Below are positions 33,909-42,318 of a DNA stretch of 64,000 nucleotides, piece after piece; the stretch's first letter is position 1; the number at the start of each line of letters is the position of its first letter. A program made the translations under genes and the position numbers. The notes under the pieces are model-generated. The model was not told the DNA's origin, made no database searches, and worked only from the letters and a program-made list of their open reading frames with translations. The DNA lies in the NCBI RefSeq assembly GCF_007970665.1, contig NZ_CP042430.1, forward strand, positions 930,001 to 994,000. Direction: 5' to 3'. The stretch comes from Baekduia soli (GTDB lineage Bacteria; Actinomycetota; Thermoleophilia; Solirubrobacterales; Solirubrobacteraceae).

Positions 33909-35066
33909 ATGAACAGGGCCGTATTCACAGGACTCGTCGTTGTCGGCTTGCTGTCGGTGCCAGGGGCGGCGATGGCGGGGAACGGCACGCCGGTCAACAC
34001 CGGGTCGGCGAACCCCTTGACCCTCGCGGTCTTCGGCGACGCTCCGTACGGCGCGAGCAACGCGGACACCGCGGCGTTCGACGCGACGCCGGCGTTCGTC
34101 GACGGGGTCAACCGCGACCCGGAGGTGAGCCTGGTGGCGCACGTCGGGGACCTCCACTCGGGCAGCCAGAAGTGCACGGTCGCGTACGACCAGTCGGTCG
34201 CCGACATGTGGACGGCGTTCAAGGATCCGCTGATCTACACGCCCGGCGACAACGAGTGGACCGACTGCCAGAAGAACAAGGAGCTGCCGGGCAGCGACTT
34301 CGGCGGGAACCCGCTGCCGAACCTGGCCGCGGTGCGCTCGATCTTCTTCCCGCGGACCGGGTACACGCTCGGCGGCCGCCCGAAGCAGGTGCTCTCGCAG
34401 GCGCAGGTTGGTACGGGCACCGACGTGGCCTACGCCGAGAACGTGATGTGGCAGCAGTCGCAGACGCTGTTCGTGACGCTGAACATCCCAGGCGGCTCGA
34501 ACAACGACGCCGACAACTGGTTCGGCCAGTCGCGCACGCAGGCGCAGACCGACGAGATCGCCCAGCGCACGCAGGCCGACCTCGACTGGCTCTCCCAGGC
34601 GTTCGCCCAGGCCAGCGCCGACGGCGCCGGCAGCGTCGTCATCCTCGAGCAGGCCGACATGTGGGACCTCGACGGCAAGGCGCCCTCGCACATCGCGGAC
34701 TACAAGCCGTTCATCGACGCGATCGCCGCGAACACGATGTCGTTCGGCAAGCCGGTGCTGCTCTTCAACGGCGACTCGCACGCCTACCGCTCGGACAACC
34801 CGCTGATGCCCGGCGCGCCGTGCGTCGTCGAGACCGGAGCGCCTGACGCCTCGACGAAGCCGTGCGCCGACGATGCCTACGCCAACCAGGCGGCCAACGG
34901 CGGCGCCTACGACGTGCCCAACTTCCACCGGATCGTCGTACACGGCGGCACCACGTTCCCGGCCCAGCCGCTCGAGTACACGCGCCTGACCGACGACCCG
35001 TGGGCATTCAACCCGCCCTCGAGCAGCAGCTTCGGTCCATTCAGCTGGGAGCGCGTCCAGCCGTAA
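33909..35066 (+). CDS. Secreted metallophosphoesterase-like protein
   Basis: A 385-residue exported protein with a signal peptide (MNRAVFTGLVVVGLLSVPGAAMA). Calcineurin-type metal motifs appear in order: FGDAPYG near 43, HVGDLHSG near 78, TPGDNEWTDC near 113 and FNGDSHAYRSDN near 287. HRIVVHGGTT near the end supplies a further histidine. The substrate could be any phosphoester outside the cell. The ATG at 33909 has AGGAG seven bases upstream. It is the first gene inside the tRNA-bounded segment, and the 284 bases before it hold the tRNA hairpin and no other gene. Confidence 0.85.
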   Translation: MNRAVFTGLVVVGLLSVPGAAMAGNGTPVNTGSANPLTLAVFGDAPYGASNADTAAFDATPAFVDGVNRDPEVSLVAHVGDLHSGSQKCTVAYDQSVADMWTAFKDPLIYTPGDNEWTDCQKNKELPGSDFGGNPLPNLAAVRSIFFPRTGYTLGGRPKQVLSQAQVGTGTDVAYAENVMWQQSQTLFVTLNIPGGSNNDADNWFGQSRTQAQTDEIAQRTQADLDWLSQAFAQASADGAGSVVILEQADMWDLDGKAPSHIADYKPFIDAIAANTMSFGKPVLLFNGDSHAYRSDNPLMPGAPCVVETGAPDASTKPCADDAYANQAANGGAYDVPNFHRIVVHGGTTFPAQPLEYTRLTDDPWAFNPPSSSSFGPFSWERVQP

Positions 35067-35217
35067 CGCCTGAGCCGCACCGGCGCGTCGGTCGCTCCCG
35101 CTCCGATCCCGGGTGGCGATGCGCAGGATGAACGACGAATCCCCATGAAGACCGCGGATTCTCGGGGTTCTCGCCGACCTGTCGGCCTGCTTTGCACGCG
35201 ACGGAGAAGCGGCGGGC

Positions 35218-36291
35218 TCAGGCCCCGCGGGTGCGCACGATGCGGATGCTGTAGTGCGTGTGCGTCGAGGTGATGCTGTGGACCCAGACGGTCACGCTCC
35301 CGCGGTAGCGGTCGCGCGCGTAGCGCCAGGACACCACGCAGCGCACGCGAAGCGCCGAGCGGCGGCTGCACGCGCGCCGGTATCCGAGCCCCCGGGTGAA
35401 GCGCGTGCCGAAGCGTCGTGTCAGGGCCCGGCGCACCTCGCTCTGTGCGCGGGTCATCGAGAATGGGCGCGACGAGGTCGGCCCGCCCGGCGCGAAGACG
35501 GCCTCGGCGACCAGGTGCTCGACGCTCGCCTGGCGGGCGTAGAGGCAGAGGCGGATCCTGCCGGAGAACGCGGGCGAGAAGGTGTCGGTCTCCGTCTCGG
35601 TCCCGGAGGTGCTGTGGAGATCCCCGACGTAGGTGAGGTGGGACGTGTCCTCCGAGCACGGCTGGGAGGCGGGCAGCTGCCACGCGTGGGCGTACCAGCC
35701 GCAGTAGCCGGATGCGGTGCACAGGCTGAAGGTGGTGGTGTACGTGGCCGACACGCGGCCGCCGGAGATCACGTGGACGTTGCCGATGGAACCCGACACC
35801 GACCCGCCGGACGGGGCGGGCGTGGGGCTTGGCGTCGGGCCCGGTGTGGGACTGGGCGTCGGCGCCGTGGCCGTCGTCCCGGCAGTCCACGAGCGGGTCC
35901 CGGTGACGCAGCCCTGGTAGGTGATGTTCAGCGTGCCCTGGGCCTGCTGCGGGGAGGGGAAGACGCCGTCGAAGGTGAACCCGCCCGTGGGGTCGGGTCT
36001 GGAGAAGGCGTTGCCGACGATCGGCACACTCAGGGCGTACAGCCCGGCAAGGCTGATGCCACAGGCGCCGGAGCCGTCCTGACCGGGCACATCGAACGCT
36101 CGGAAGCTCTGGATCTCGGTCCCGTTCGACCCCACGGAGAGCTTCACCGTGCCGCCGCCGTTGATGGTCCCGCTGTACTCCGCCCCCGGCACCTGGGCCA
36201 GGGTCGGCGCGGGCGCGCACACCGCGGCGGCCAGCAGCGATCCGGCGACGACCCGACGAACCCTCGCGCGAAGCCTCTGTGCCGGGCTCAT
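35218..36291 (-). CDS. Secreted two-domain protein with Pro/Thr/Ser linker, unknown function
   Basis: A 357-residue protein with a signal peptide ending near APTLAQ. A first beta-rich domain (~35-140: YSGTINGGGTVKLSV, GGFTFDGVFPSPQQAQGTLNITYQG) is followed by a PTPSPTPGPTPSPTPAP linker. A second cysteine-containing domain comes next (SLCTASGYCGWYAHAW, TETETDTFSPAFSGRIRLCLYA), then a basic C-terminus. Six or more cysteines suggest disulfides. I do not recognise a family. The ATG at 36291 has GGAGGG before it. The linker is typical of extracellular multi-domain proteins. Confidence 0.78.
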   Translation of the reverse strand: MSPAQRLRARVRRVVAGSLLAAAVCAPAPTLAQVPGAEYSGTINGGGTVKLSVGSNGTEIQSFRAFDVPGQDGSGACGISLAGLYALSVPIVGNAFSRPDPTGGFTFDGVFPSPQQAQGTLNITYQGCVTGTRSWTAGTTATAPTPSPTPGPTPSPTPAPSGGSVSGSIGNVHVISGGRVSATYTTTFSLCTASGYCGWYAHAWQLPASQPCSEDTSHLTYVGDLHSTSGTETETDTFSPAFSGRIRLCLYARQASVEHLVAEAVFAPGGPTSSRPFSMTRAQSEVRRALTRRFGTRFTRGLGYRRACSRRSALRVRCVVSWRYARDRYRGSVTVWVHSITSTHTHYSIRIVRTRGA

Positions 36292-36489
36292 GGGACCCTC
36301 CGTCCTGTAGCGGTCGTTCGTTCTGCTGTCGGGAGCAGCCTTGCGCCTCATGAGCCCGTCGCCATCCGTGCTCCGATGACGTCGACGACCGTAGTCACCC
36401 ACAACCCAGCGCGACGCGGGGCGTCGCCGGCCAGAGGACCGGCGGCCCTGACACCGCGATACGAGGACGGCCGCCCTCGGCCGCGGCGC

Positions 36490-38928
36490 TCAGCCCTGCG
36501 GTGCCGCCGGTGACTCGGGCGGCGTGAGCAGGGCGGCGGCTCCCGGGGTGAAGCCGCTCAGCGCCAGCGCGAACAGCGAGAGGAGGCTGCCGCAGACCGC
36601 GGTGGCGATGATCCCGGCATTCGGCGGTGCGAGGAGGAAGAAGCGGCGGACCGGCGGCGTGAGCAACGCGACGACGTAGAGCGCGGCGAGGGCCGCGACG
36701 GCCATCGACACGATGGTCAGGCGTTGCGCACCGGTGGCCTCCAGGACGACGATGAGGTACAGGCCGAGGACGATGAGGACCGTGATCGCCACGGTCCGGG
36801 CCTCGATCACCGGCATCGCGAGCGTGTGCAGGCCGAACAGGTAGCTCGCCAGCACGCCGACGCCGACCAGCGTCCCCGCCGGGACGGCGAAGCGTGCGAC
36901 GTCGCGCGAGAAGCTGGCCGAGCGCCACGGCCCGCTGCTGGGCGCCAGCGCCAGGAAGAAGGTCGGGATCCCGATCGTGAGCCCGGCGGCCAGGCTGAAG
37001 TGGCGTGGCAGCAGCGGGTAGGCGGTCGACGTGGTCCCGATCAACAGGATCAGGAAGGCCGCGAACGCGGACTTCGTCACGTACAGCTTGGCCACCCGCT
37101 GCAGGTTGCGCAGCGCCTGGCGGCCCTGCTCGATCATCGGCGGCACGACGGCGAAGCTGCCCCGGACGAGCACGAGATCCGCGACGCTGCGGGCCATCTG
37201 GGCGCCGGTGCCCTGGGCGATCGCCAGCCGGGAGGCCTTGAGCGCGGGCACGTCGTTGACGCCGTCGCCCACCATCGCGACGTAGCGGCCCGCATCGGCG
37301 AGCGCCTGCACGAAGCGGCGCTTGTCGTCGGGGGAGATCCGTCCGACGACGGTCGTGCTCAGCACGACGGCGCGCAGCTGCACCGGATCATCGGGGAGGT
37401 CGGCGCCCACGAGCGCCGGGCCGCCGACGGGGATGCCGGCGTCCCGGGCGATGGCCGCGACCGTCGCGGGAGCGTCGCCGGAGAGCACCTTGAGCTCCAC
37501 GTTCTGGGCCAGGAGATAGGCGACCATCTCGCGCGTGTCGGGGCGCAGCCGCTCGCCGAGGACGACGAGGCCCATGACCCGCAGCCCCACCGGAGGCGGC
37601 GTGTCGCCCCGCGCACCGTCGAGCCGTCCTTCCCCGCGCGCCAGCGCCAGCACGCGGCGGCCCTCGGCCGCGTGCTGCTCGGCGGCGGCCCGCAGCGACC
37701 CGAGCTCGAAGCGCTCGGGCGCTCCGAGCGCGAGGGTCTCGCCCGACAGCTCGAGGGCGCTCCAGCGCCGCTGCGAGGAGAAGGGGACCCGGCTGCCCAC
37801 CGGCTCGGCCTCGGCCGGGAAGGCCTCCGCGATCGCCGCCAGCGTGCCGTTGCGCTCGGGGGTGCTGGCGGCGTACCGGGCGAGGGCCACCGTGAGGGCG
37901 TCGCGCTCGAACGCCGGGGCGGGCATCGCCTCCACCACACGCAGCGCCGCCTCGGTGAGGGTCCCGGTCTTGTCGGTGCAGATCACGTCGACCGCCGCCA
38001 GCGACTCGATCGCGTTGAGCTGCTGCGCGAGCGCCCCGCGACGGGCCATGCGCAGCGACGCCACGGCGTAGGTCAGGCTCACGAGCAGCACCAGGCCCTC
38101 GGGCACCATGCTGAGCACGGCCGCGGTCGACGTCGAGACGGCGTCCGAGAGCCCCGCGTGACGGCGCCAGAGCGCGTAGCCGAGGATCCCACCGAGCACG
38201 AGCATGAGCCCGACGAGCCCGAACAGCAGCCGGTTGACGGCCTGCTCGAGCGGCGAGCGGGGATGGCGGAACCGCCGTGCCTCGCCGGCCACCCGCTCGG
38301 CGTAGCTGTCGGGGCCGACCGCCTCGACGACGAAGGCCCCGCCGCCCTCGACGGCGAACGAGCCGGAGCGCACCTCGTCGCCCGTCCGCACCGCGACCGC
38401 CTCGGCCTCGCCGGTGAGGATCGACGCATCGATCCCCAGTCCCTCCGCCTCCGTGAGCCGGCCGTCGGCCACCACCTGGTCGCCCGGCTTGAGGCGCACG
38501 AGATCGCCGGGCACGAGCTCGGCCACCGCGGCCTCGCGCGGACGTCCGTCGCGCACCACGGTGGCGGTCGGCGCGACGAGCGCGGCGAGCCGGTCGAGCG
38601 CGCGCTTGGCGCGGACCTCCTGGACGATGCCGATCGTCGTGTTCGCGACCAGCACCCCGAGGAACAGCGCATCCCGCCAGTCGGCGAACGCGAGCGTCAT
38701 CGCGCCGAACACGATCAGGATCAGGTTGAAGACCGTCAGCGTGTTGGCCCGCACGATGCTGGCGTAGGAGCGGCTGGTGGCCGGTGGCGCCACCTCACCG
38801 CGCTCGAGCAGTCGCCGGTGCGCCTCGGCCTCGGTCAGCCCCGAGCGGCCGGTCGGGGCGCCCGGCGGTGCGTCGGGTGGCGGCGCCAGGGGGGAGGGCG
38901 GGTCCGAGGAGTGCCGCCGGGGGCGCAT
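36490..38928 (-). CDS. P-type cation ATPase, CtpE-like
   Basis: An 812-residue E1-E2 pump. DASILTGEAEAV (near 171) is the actuator loop, with TGEA in place of TGES. SMVPEGLVLLVSLTYAV is the ion-binding helix M4, TDKTGTLTEAAL (Asp near 316) is the phosphorylation site, and MVGDGVNDVPALKAS (near 554) is the hinge. The PEGL helix and the lack of N-terminal metal-binding repeats match CtpE of mycobacteria, a calcium uptake ATPase. Other P2-like cation pumps are possible. The C-terminal ~200 residues contain about six membrane helices. Confidence 0.88.
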   Translation of the reverse strand: MRPRRHSSDPPSPLAPPPDAPPGAPTGRSGLTEAEAHRRLLERGEVAPPATSRSYASIVRANTLTVFNLILIVFGAMTLAFADWRDALFLGVLVANTTIGIVQEVRAKRALDRLAALVAPTATVVRDGRPREAAVAELVPGDLVRLKPGDQVVADGRLTEAEGLGIDASILTGEAEAVAVRTGDEVRSGSFAVEGGGAFVVEAVGPDSYAERVAGEARRFRHPRSPLEQAVNRLLFGLVGLMLVLGGILGYALWRRHAGLSDAVSTSTAAVLSMVPEGLVLLVSLTYAVASLRMARRGALAQQLNAIESLAAVDVICTDKTGTLTEAALRVVEAMPAPAFERDALTVALARYAASTPERNGTLAAIAEAFPAEAEPVGSRVPFSSQRRWSALELSGETLALGAPERFELGSLRAAAEQHAAEGRRVLALARGEGRLDGARGDTPPPVGLRVMGLVVLGERLRPDTREMVAYLLAQNVELKVLSGDAPATVAAIARDAGIPVGGPALVGADLPDDPVQLRAVVLSTTVVGRISPDDKRRFVQALADAGRYVAMVGDGVNDVPALKASRLAIAQGTGAQMARSVADLVLVRGSFAVVPPMIEQGRQALRNLQRVAKLYVTKSAFAAFLILLIGTTSTAYPLLPRHFSLAAGLTIGIPTFFLALAPSSGPWRSASFSRDVARFAVPAGTLVGVGVLASYLFGLHTLAMPVIEARTVAITVLIVLGLYLIVVLEATGAQRLTIVSMAVAALAALYVVALLTPPVRRFFLLAPPNAGIIATAVCGSLLSLFALALSGFTPGAAALLTPPESPAAPQG

Positions 38929-38980
38929 CTCCGGATCCTAGGCGCGATCGGTCCTGCCGATCGAGATACGGTCGTCGGCG

Positions 38981-40024
38981 ATGGCGGGCCGAGCCCCGGA
39001 TAGTCCGCGGCGCCCGCCATGGTGGTCGATCATCATCGCGGCGGCGGCGGCCGTGGCCCTCTACCTCGGCCTGCCGAAGCTGGCCGGGCTCGGCGACAGC
39101 TGGGGCCGGCTGTCGTCCGGCGACCCGCGGTGGCTGGTCGCCGCCGCGCTGTTCGAGGTCGGGTCCTACGGCTCGTACGTCTGGACGTTCCACCGGGCCT
39201 TCGCGCGTCCCGGGTCGCGGATCGGCTGGCGTGAGAGCTACGACATCGCCCTGGCGGGCGTGGCCGCCTCGCGGCTGCTCGCGACTGCCGGGGCGGGCGG
39301 GATCGTGCTCAGCGCGTGGGCGCTGCGTCGCAGCGGCATGCGGCGCGGCGACATGGTCGCCGGCCTGACGACGTTCTACGTGGCGCTCTACGGGGTCTTC
39401 ATGGCGGCGCTGGTGCTGGTCGGAGCCGGTCTGCGGACGGGAGTGCTGGCGGGGCCCGCGCCCACCGGGCTGACCGTCGTCCCTGCGCTGTTCGGAGGAC
39501 TGGTGATCGTGACCGCGCTGCTGGCGGCCACGCTGCCGCGCGACCTGGGCGGCCGCGTGGGACGACGCCTCCCGGGGACCGGTCGCGCCGCTCGCTGGCC
39601 CCGTGCCGCCGCCGGGTGGATGGCCACCGTGGGCGACGGGGTGCGCGGTGCCATCCTGCTGCTGCGCCGACGCGACCCCGCGCTCCTCGGCGCCCTGGGC
39701 TGGTGGGCGCTGGACATCGCCGTGCTCTGGGCGTGCTTCCATGCGTTCGGTGACACGCCGTCCGGGGGCGTCATCGTCATGGCCTACTTCACCGGGATGC
39801 TCGGGAACCTGCTGCCGCTTCCCGGTGGGCTCGGCGGCGTGGAGGGCGGCATGATCGGCGCGCTGCTGGCATTCGGCGTCGACGGCGGGCTCGCCCTCGC
39901 CGTCGTGCTGAGCTACCGCGCGTTCGCCTACTGGCTGCCGATCATCCCCGGCGCGCTGGCCTATCTGCACCTGCTGCGCACCGTCAGCGCCTGGGGATCC
40001 TCACCCGAGGGCCCTGCGAACTGA
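38981..40024 (+). CDS. Flippase-like membrane protein (LPG synthase TM / UPF0104 family)
   Basis: A 347-residue integral membrane protein with about eight helices. Conserved-looking features are the N-terminal IIIAAAAAVALYLGLPKL, SYDIALAGVAASRLLATAGAGGIVLSAW, and near the C-terminus YFTGMLGNLLPLPGGLGGVEGGM with LSYRAFAYWLPIIPG. This is the YbhN/AglD2-type domain found alone or fused to lysylphosphatidylglycerol synthases, thought to flip or move lipids. The aminoacyl transferase domain is absent. It is divergent from the P-type ATPase with 52 bases between starts. Confidence 0.85.
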   Translation: MAGRAPDSPRRPPWWSIIIAAAAAVALYLGLPKLAGLGDSWGRLSSGDPRWLVAAALFEVGSYGSYVWTFHRAFARPGSRIGWRESYDIALAGVAASRLLATAGAGGIVLSAWALRRSGMRRGDMVAGLTTFYVALYGVFMAALVLVGAGLRTGVLAGPAPTGLTVVPALFGGLVIVTALLAATLPRDLGGRVGRRLPGTGRAARWPRAAAGWMATVGDGVRGAILLLRRRDPALLGALGWWALDIAVLWACFHAFGDTPSGGVIVMAYFTGMLGNLLPLPGGLGGVEGGMIGALLAFGVDGGLALAVVLSYRAFAYWLPIIPGALAYLHLLRTVSAWGSSPEGPAN

Positions 40025-40090
40025 GGCCACGCCGTGGAGGGGTGATGCGGCGCAGGTGGCGGCCGACCTGGGCAGCAGCCGCGGAGCGGA

Positions 40091-40137
40091 TGCTCTGCAG
40101 GCAGGAGGTCGGGGGTTCGATCGCCCCTGGCTCCACT
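40091..40137 (+). repeat. Right direct repeat (attR-like): decayed tRNA-Ala 3' half
   Basis: The anticodon TGC, variable region, T-arm and acceptor 3' strand of tRNA-Ala(UGC) are recognisable. No 5' half that could pair with them is present, though GAGCG just upstream may be a trace. The C-to-G change at 40123 breaks the first T-stem pair. It cannot make a working tRNA. Confidence 0.75.
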
Positions 40138-40175
40138 TCCTCGTATGACGCGCCGCTTCCGGGTATGTCGCGGCC

Positions 40176-40472
40176 ATGGGGACCGTGGTGAGCTGGCGTG
40201 TCGTGGCTCGCGGACCGGCCAGCGTCGAGGAGCTCGGCCGGCTCGACCGGGCGAGGATCGACCATCTCGCCAGCTACGCCGGCGGCGCCCCGGTCCCCGA
40301 GGGGTTCGTCGCGGCACCGCCCGCCCACGCCCTGCTCGTCTGGGCCGCCGACGCCGAGGACGCGATCGCCCGCGTCGAGCGGGCGCTCGGCGCGGCGTCG
40401 GCGTGGGTCGTGGACCGGGCGATCGCCCCGGTCCGGCTGCCGGCGCCGTCGCCCGCCGACGAGACGCCCTAG
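40176..40472 (+). CDS. Small hypothetical protein
   Basis: A 98-residue protein with strand-helix-strand character: SWRVVARGPASVEELGRLD, HALLVWAADAEDAIARVERALG, and ASAWVVDRAIAPVRLP. The alternation suggests a ferredoxin-like or YCII-like fold, but no signature confirms it. The ATG at 40176 is 38 bases after the tRNA remnant, the first gene beyond the island. Its TAG shares CTAG with the stop of the convergent PhzF gene. Confidence 0.6.
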   Translation: MGTVVSWRVVARGPASVEELGRLDRARIDHLASYAGGAPVPEGFVAAPPAHALLVWAADAEDAIARVERALGAASAWVVDRAIAPVRLPAPSPADETP

Positions 40473-41308
40473 ACCGTCGCGGTGCCCGCGAGCACCGTCG
40501 TGGTGTCCCCGCCGATCCAGACCGTCCCGTCCTCGTCGCGGTCCACGTGGATGCGGCCGGCTCGGCCGAGCACGGTGCCCTGGCGCGCGACATAGGGCGC
40601 GGCGAGCCGCCCGGAGCCCAGCAGCCACTGCGCCACCGACGCGTTGAAGCTCCCGGTCACCGGGTCCTCGAGCATCGCCCCGCTCGGGCCGGGGAAGAAC
40701 GCGCGGACCTCGATCGCCTCCGGGTCGCCCGGCGCGCAGAGCGCGACGATCCCGACGTCCTGGCCGATCGGCGCCGGCTGCACGGCGAGCGCGGTCGCGG
40801 CGGAGTCGACCAGCACCGCGATCCACCCCGGGCCGTTGTCGGCCCACTGCAGGTCGAGCACCCGCTCGCGCTCGAGGCCCAGCGCGGCGACGACCTCGGC
40901 GGCCAGCGCCGGCTCCACCGGGCCCGAGCGCAGCGTCGGCGGGGCGGCGAACGCCAGGCGGCCGCCGGTGTCGCGGCGCAGCGGCACGAGCCCGGCCGCG
41001 CACTCCTGGACGAGGCGGTCGCGCCCCTCGCGCCCGGGCACGCCTGCGCTCCACGCGTGGGCGGTGCCGAGCGTCGGGTGCCCGGCGAAGGGCAGCTCGC
41101 GGGACGGCGTGAAGATCCGGACGCGGTAGTCGGCCTCCGGTGTGGTCGGCGTCAGCACGAACGTCGTCTCGGACAGGTTCGTCCAGCGCGCGAGGCGCTG
41201 CATGGCCTCCGTGTCGAGGTCCCCGGCGTCGAGCACGACGGCCACCGGGTTGCCGCCCAGGGGCTCGGCGGAGAAGACGTCGACCTGCACGAAGGGGCGC
41301 GGGCGCAC
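40469..41308 (-). CDS. PhzF family isomerase/epimerase
   Basis: A 279-residue protein of the diaminopimelate-epimerase-like PhzF family, full length. VDVFSAEPLGGNPVAVV opens the first lobe, TNLSETTFVL carries the catalytic Glu, and ELPFAGHPTLGTAHAW and MLEDPVTGSFNASVAQWLL are the family signatures. The GTG at 41308 precedes RPRPFVQVDVF. Substrate is unknown for most family members. It is not a near copy of the broken PhzF gene at 32863: the shared motifs are the same, but the surrounding residues differ widely. Confidence 0.88.
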   Translation of the reverse strand: MRPRPFVQVDVFSAEPLGGNPVAVVLDAGDLDTEAMQRLARWTNLSETTFVLTPTTPEADYRVRIFTPSRELPFAGHPTLGTAHAWSAGVPGREGRDRLVQECAAGLVPLRRDTGGRLAFAAPPTLRSGPVEPALAAEVVAALGLERERVLDLQWADNGPGWIAVLVDSAATALAVQPAPIGQDVGIVALCAPGDPEAIEVRAFFPGPSGAMLEDPVTGSFNASVAQWLLGSGRLAAPYVARQGTVLGRAGRIHVDRDEDGTVWIGGDTTTVLAGTATV

Positions 41309-41318
41309 GTCTCGGAGG

Positions 41319-41438
41319 CTAGCGGCGCGCTCGGTAGACGGCGGGCACGAACGTCTGGTCGCTCCGCCGCGGGGGCTGGGCGCGGTCGTCCTGGCGGGAG
41401 GGCAGCTCGATCGGCCCGAGCGTGAGGTCCTCGTGCAT
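41319..41438 (-). CDS. Possible 39-residue protein
   Basis: A short frame from the ATG at 41438, seven bases after the ABC permease stop (reading on the reverse strand), has GAGGA just before it. It ends eleven bases before the PhzF start. The product starts MHEDLTLGPIELPSRQDD and ends TFVPAVYRARR. Small size and no recognised family make it tentative, but position and binding site favour translation. Confidence 0.35.
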   Translation of the reverse strand: MHEDLTLGPIELPSRQDDRAQPPRRSDQTFVPAVYRARR

Positions 41439-41445
41439 CTCGTCC

Positions 41446-42318
41446 TCAGAGCACGTCACGGCGGTCGAACAGCACGGCGCCGGCGGCCGCGAGCGCCACG
41501 CCGACGGCGGTGAGCGCCACGGCGTGGCTGACGTCGAGGCCGTCCTGCACCGCCGATCCGTAGTAGCGGAACGCCGAGACCGCGCGGACGGGTCGCAGCG
41601 GATCGGAGAGCTTGCCGACGAGGTCGACGACGTACATCGCCACGATCGCGCCCGAGGCGACCCCGGTGACCACGCCCGGCCGGTGGGCCACGCCGGCGAA
41701 GAGCGCCGCCAGGCCGCCGAAGGCCATCGCGATCGGCCACACGTTGAGCACGCCCGCACCGAGCGTGGCCGCCGAGATCCCGGTGCCCGCGATCGTCCCG
41801 GCCAGCCAGGTCAGCGCGAAGAACACCGCGAGGATCGCGGCGAGCGCGATCCCGGCGACGCCGAACGCCGCGGCCATGAGCACGCGCCGCGAGACGGGCA
41901 GCGACAGCAGCGTGTCGAGGTGGCCGCGCTCCTCGGCGCCCGCCGTCGCACGCGTCACGCAGCGGATCACGAAGAAGGCCGCGACGAAGGGCACGATGAG
42001 GCTGAGCATCTCCGCGTCGACGTAGCGCTCGACGGAGTCGAGCTCCTCGATGCCGAAGGCCTGCTTGAGGCCCTCGGGGTAGCTGCGCATGAGCTGGTCC
42101 ATCGACCCCTGGATCGACGGCCAGAGCGCCGCCATCAGGGCGCCCATCGCGCCCAGGCCGCCGCCCCAGGTCAGCGGCGCGCGGGCCTGGTCGCGCACGC
42201 CGCGGCGCACGAGCGCCCACAGCGAGCGCGCGGTGCCCGGCGGCACCGCCGGCGCGGCGGCCGGCCGCGTGCCGCCCGGCGCGCGGGGCGGGGCGACGGG
42301 GTGGGCGGCGGCGCTCAC
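41446..42318 (-). CDS. ABC-2 type transporter permease
   Basis: A 290-residue membrane protein with six predicted helices and a Pro/Ala-rich cytosolic N-terminus. RGHLDTLLSLPVSRRVLMAAAFG is the coupling region found in ABC-2 permeases, just after the second helix. It overlaps the ATPase gene by four bases (GTG at 42318). The pair should form an exporter with two copies of each subunit. Substrate unknown. Confidence 0.85.
   Translation of the reverse strand: MSAAAHPVAPPRAPGGTRPAAAPAVPPGTARSLWALVRRGVRDQARAPLTWGGGLGAMGALMAALWPSIQGSMDQLMRSYPEGLKQAFGIEELDSVERYVDAEMLSLIVPFVAAFFVIRCVTRATAGAEERGHLDTLLSLPVSRRVLMAAAFGVAGIALAAILAVFFALTWLAGTIAGTGISAATLGAGVLNVWPIAMAFGGLAALFAGVAHRPGVVTGVASGAIVAMYVVDLVGKLSDPLRPVRAVSAFRYYGSAVQDGLDVSHAVALTAVGVALAAAGAVLFDRRDVL

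Larger units (their letters stand above)
33580..40137. mobile_element. Candidate tRNA-inserted genomic island without integrase
   Basis: A 6.5-kb segment bounded by direct copies of the tRNA-Ala(UGC) 3' half. The left copy keeps the tRNA intact and the right copy is decayed. Contents are a secreted metallophosphoesterase, a secreted Pro/Thr-linker protein, a CtpE-like P-type ATPase and a flippase-like membrane protein. No integrase, recombinase, replication or transfer gene is present. Either the integrase was lost, the element was mobilised in trans, or the right copy is the scar of a tRNA gene duplication. I have not measured base composition. Confidence 0.45.

Noticed and set aside
35137-35170. 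Terminator hairpin after the secreted phosphoesterase
   Set aside because: The arms GAATCCCC and GGGGTTC pair over only seven bases, with a mismatch and a long loop of ~19 bases, too weak to claim.
35820-35870. Short tandem repeat or CRISPR-like array
   Set aside because: It is the codon-level repetition of the PTPSPTPGPT linker in the secreted protein. There are no unique spacers.
40072-40137. A third functional tRNA-Ala gene
   Set aside because: Only the 3' half is recognisable, the 5' acceptor strand and D-arm are missing and a T-stem pair is broken.
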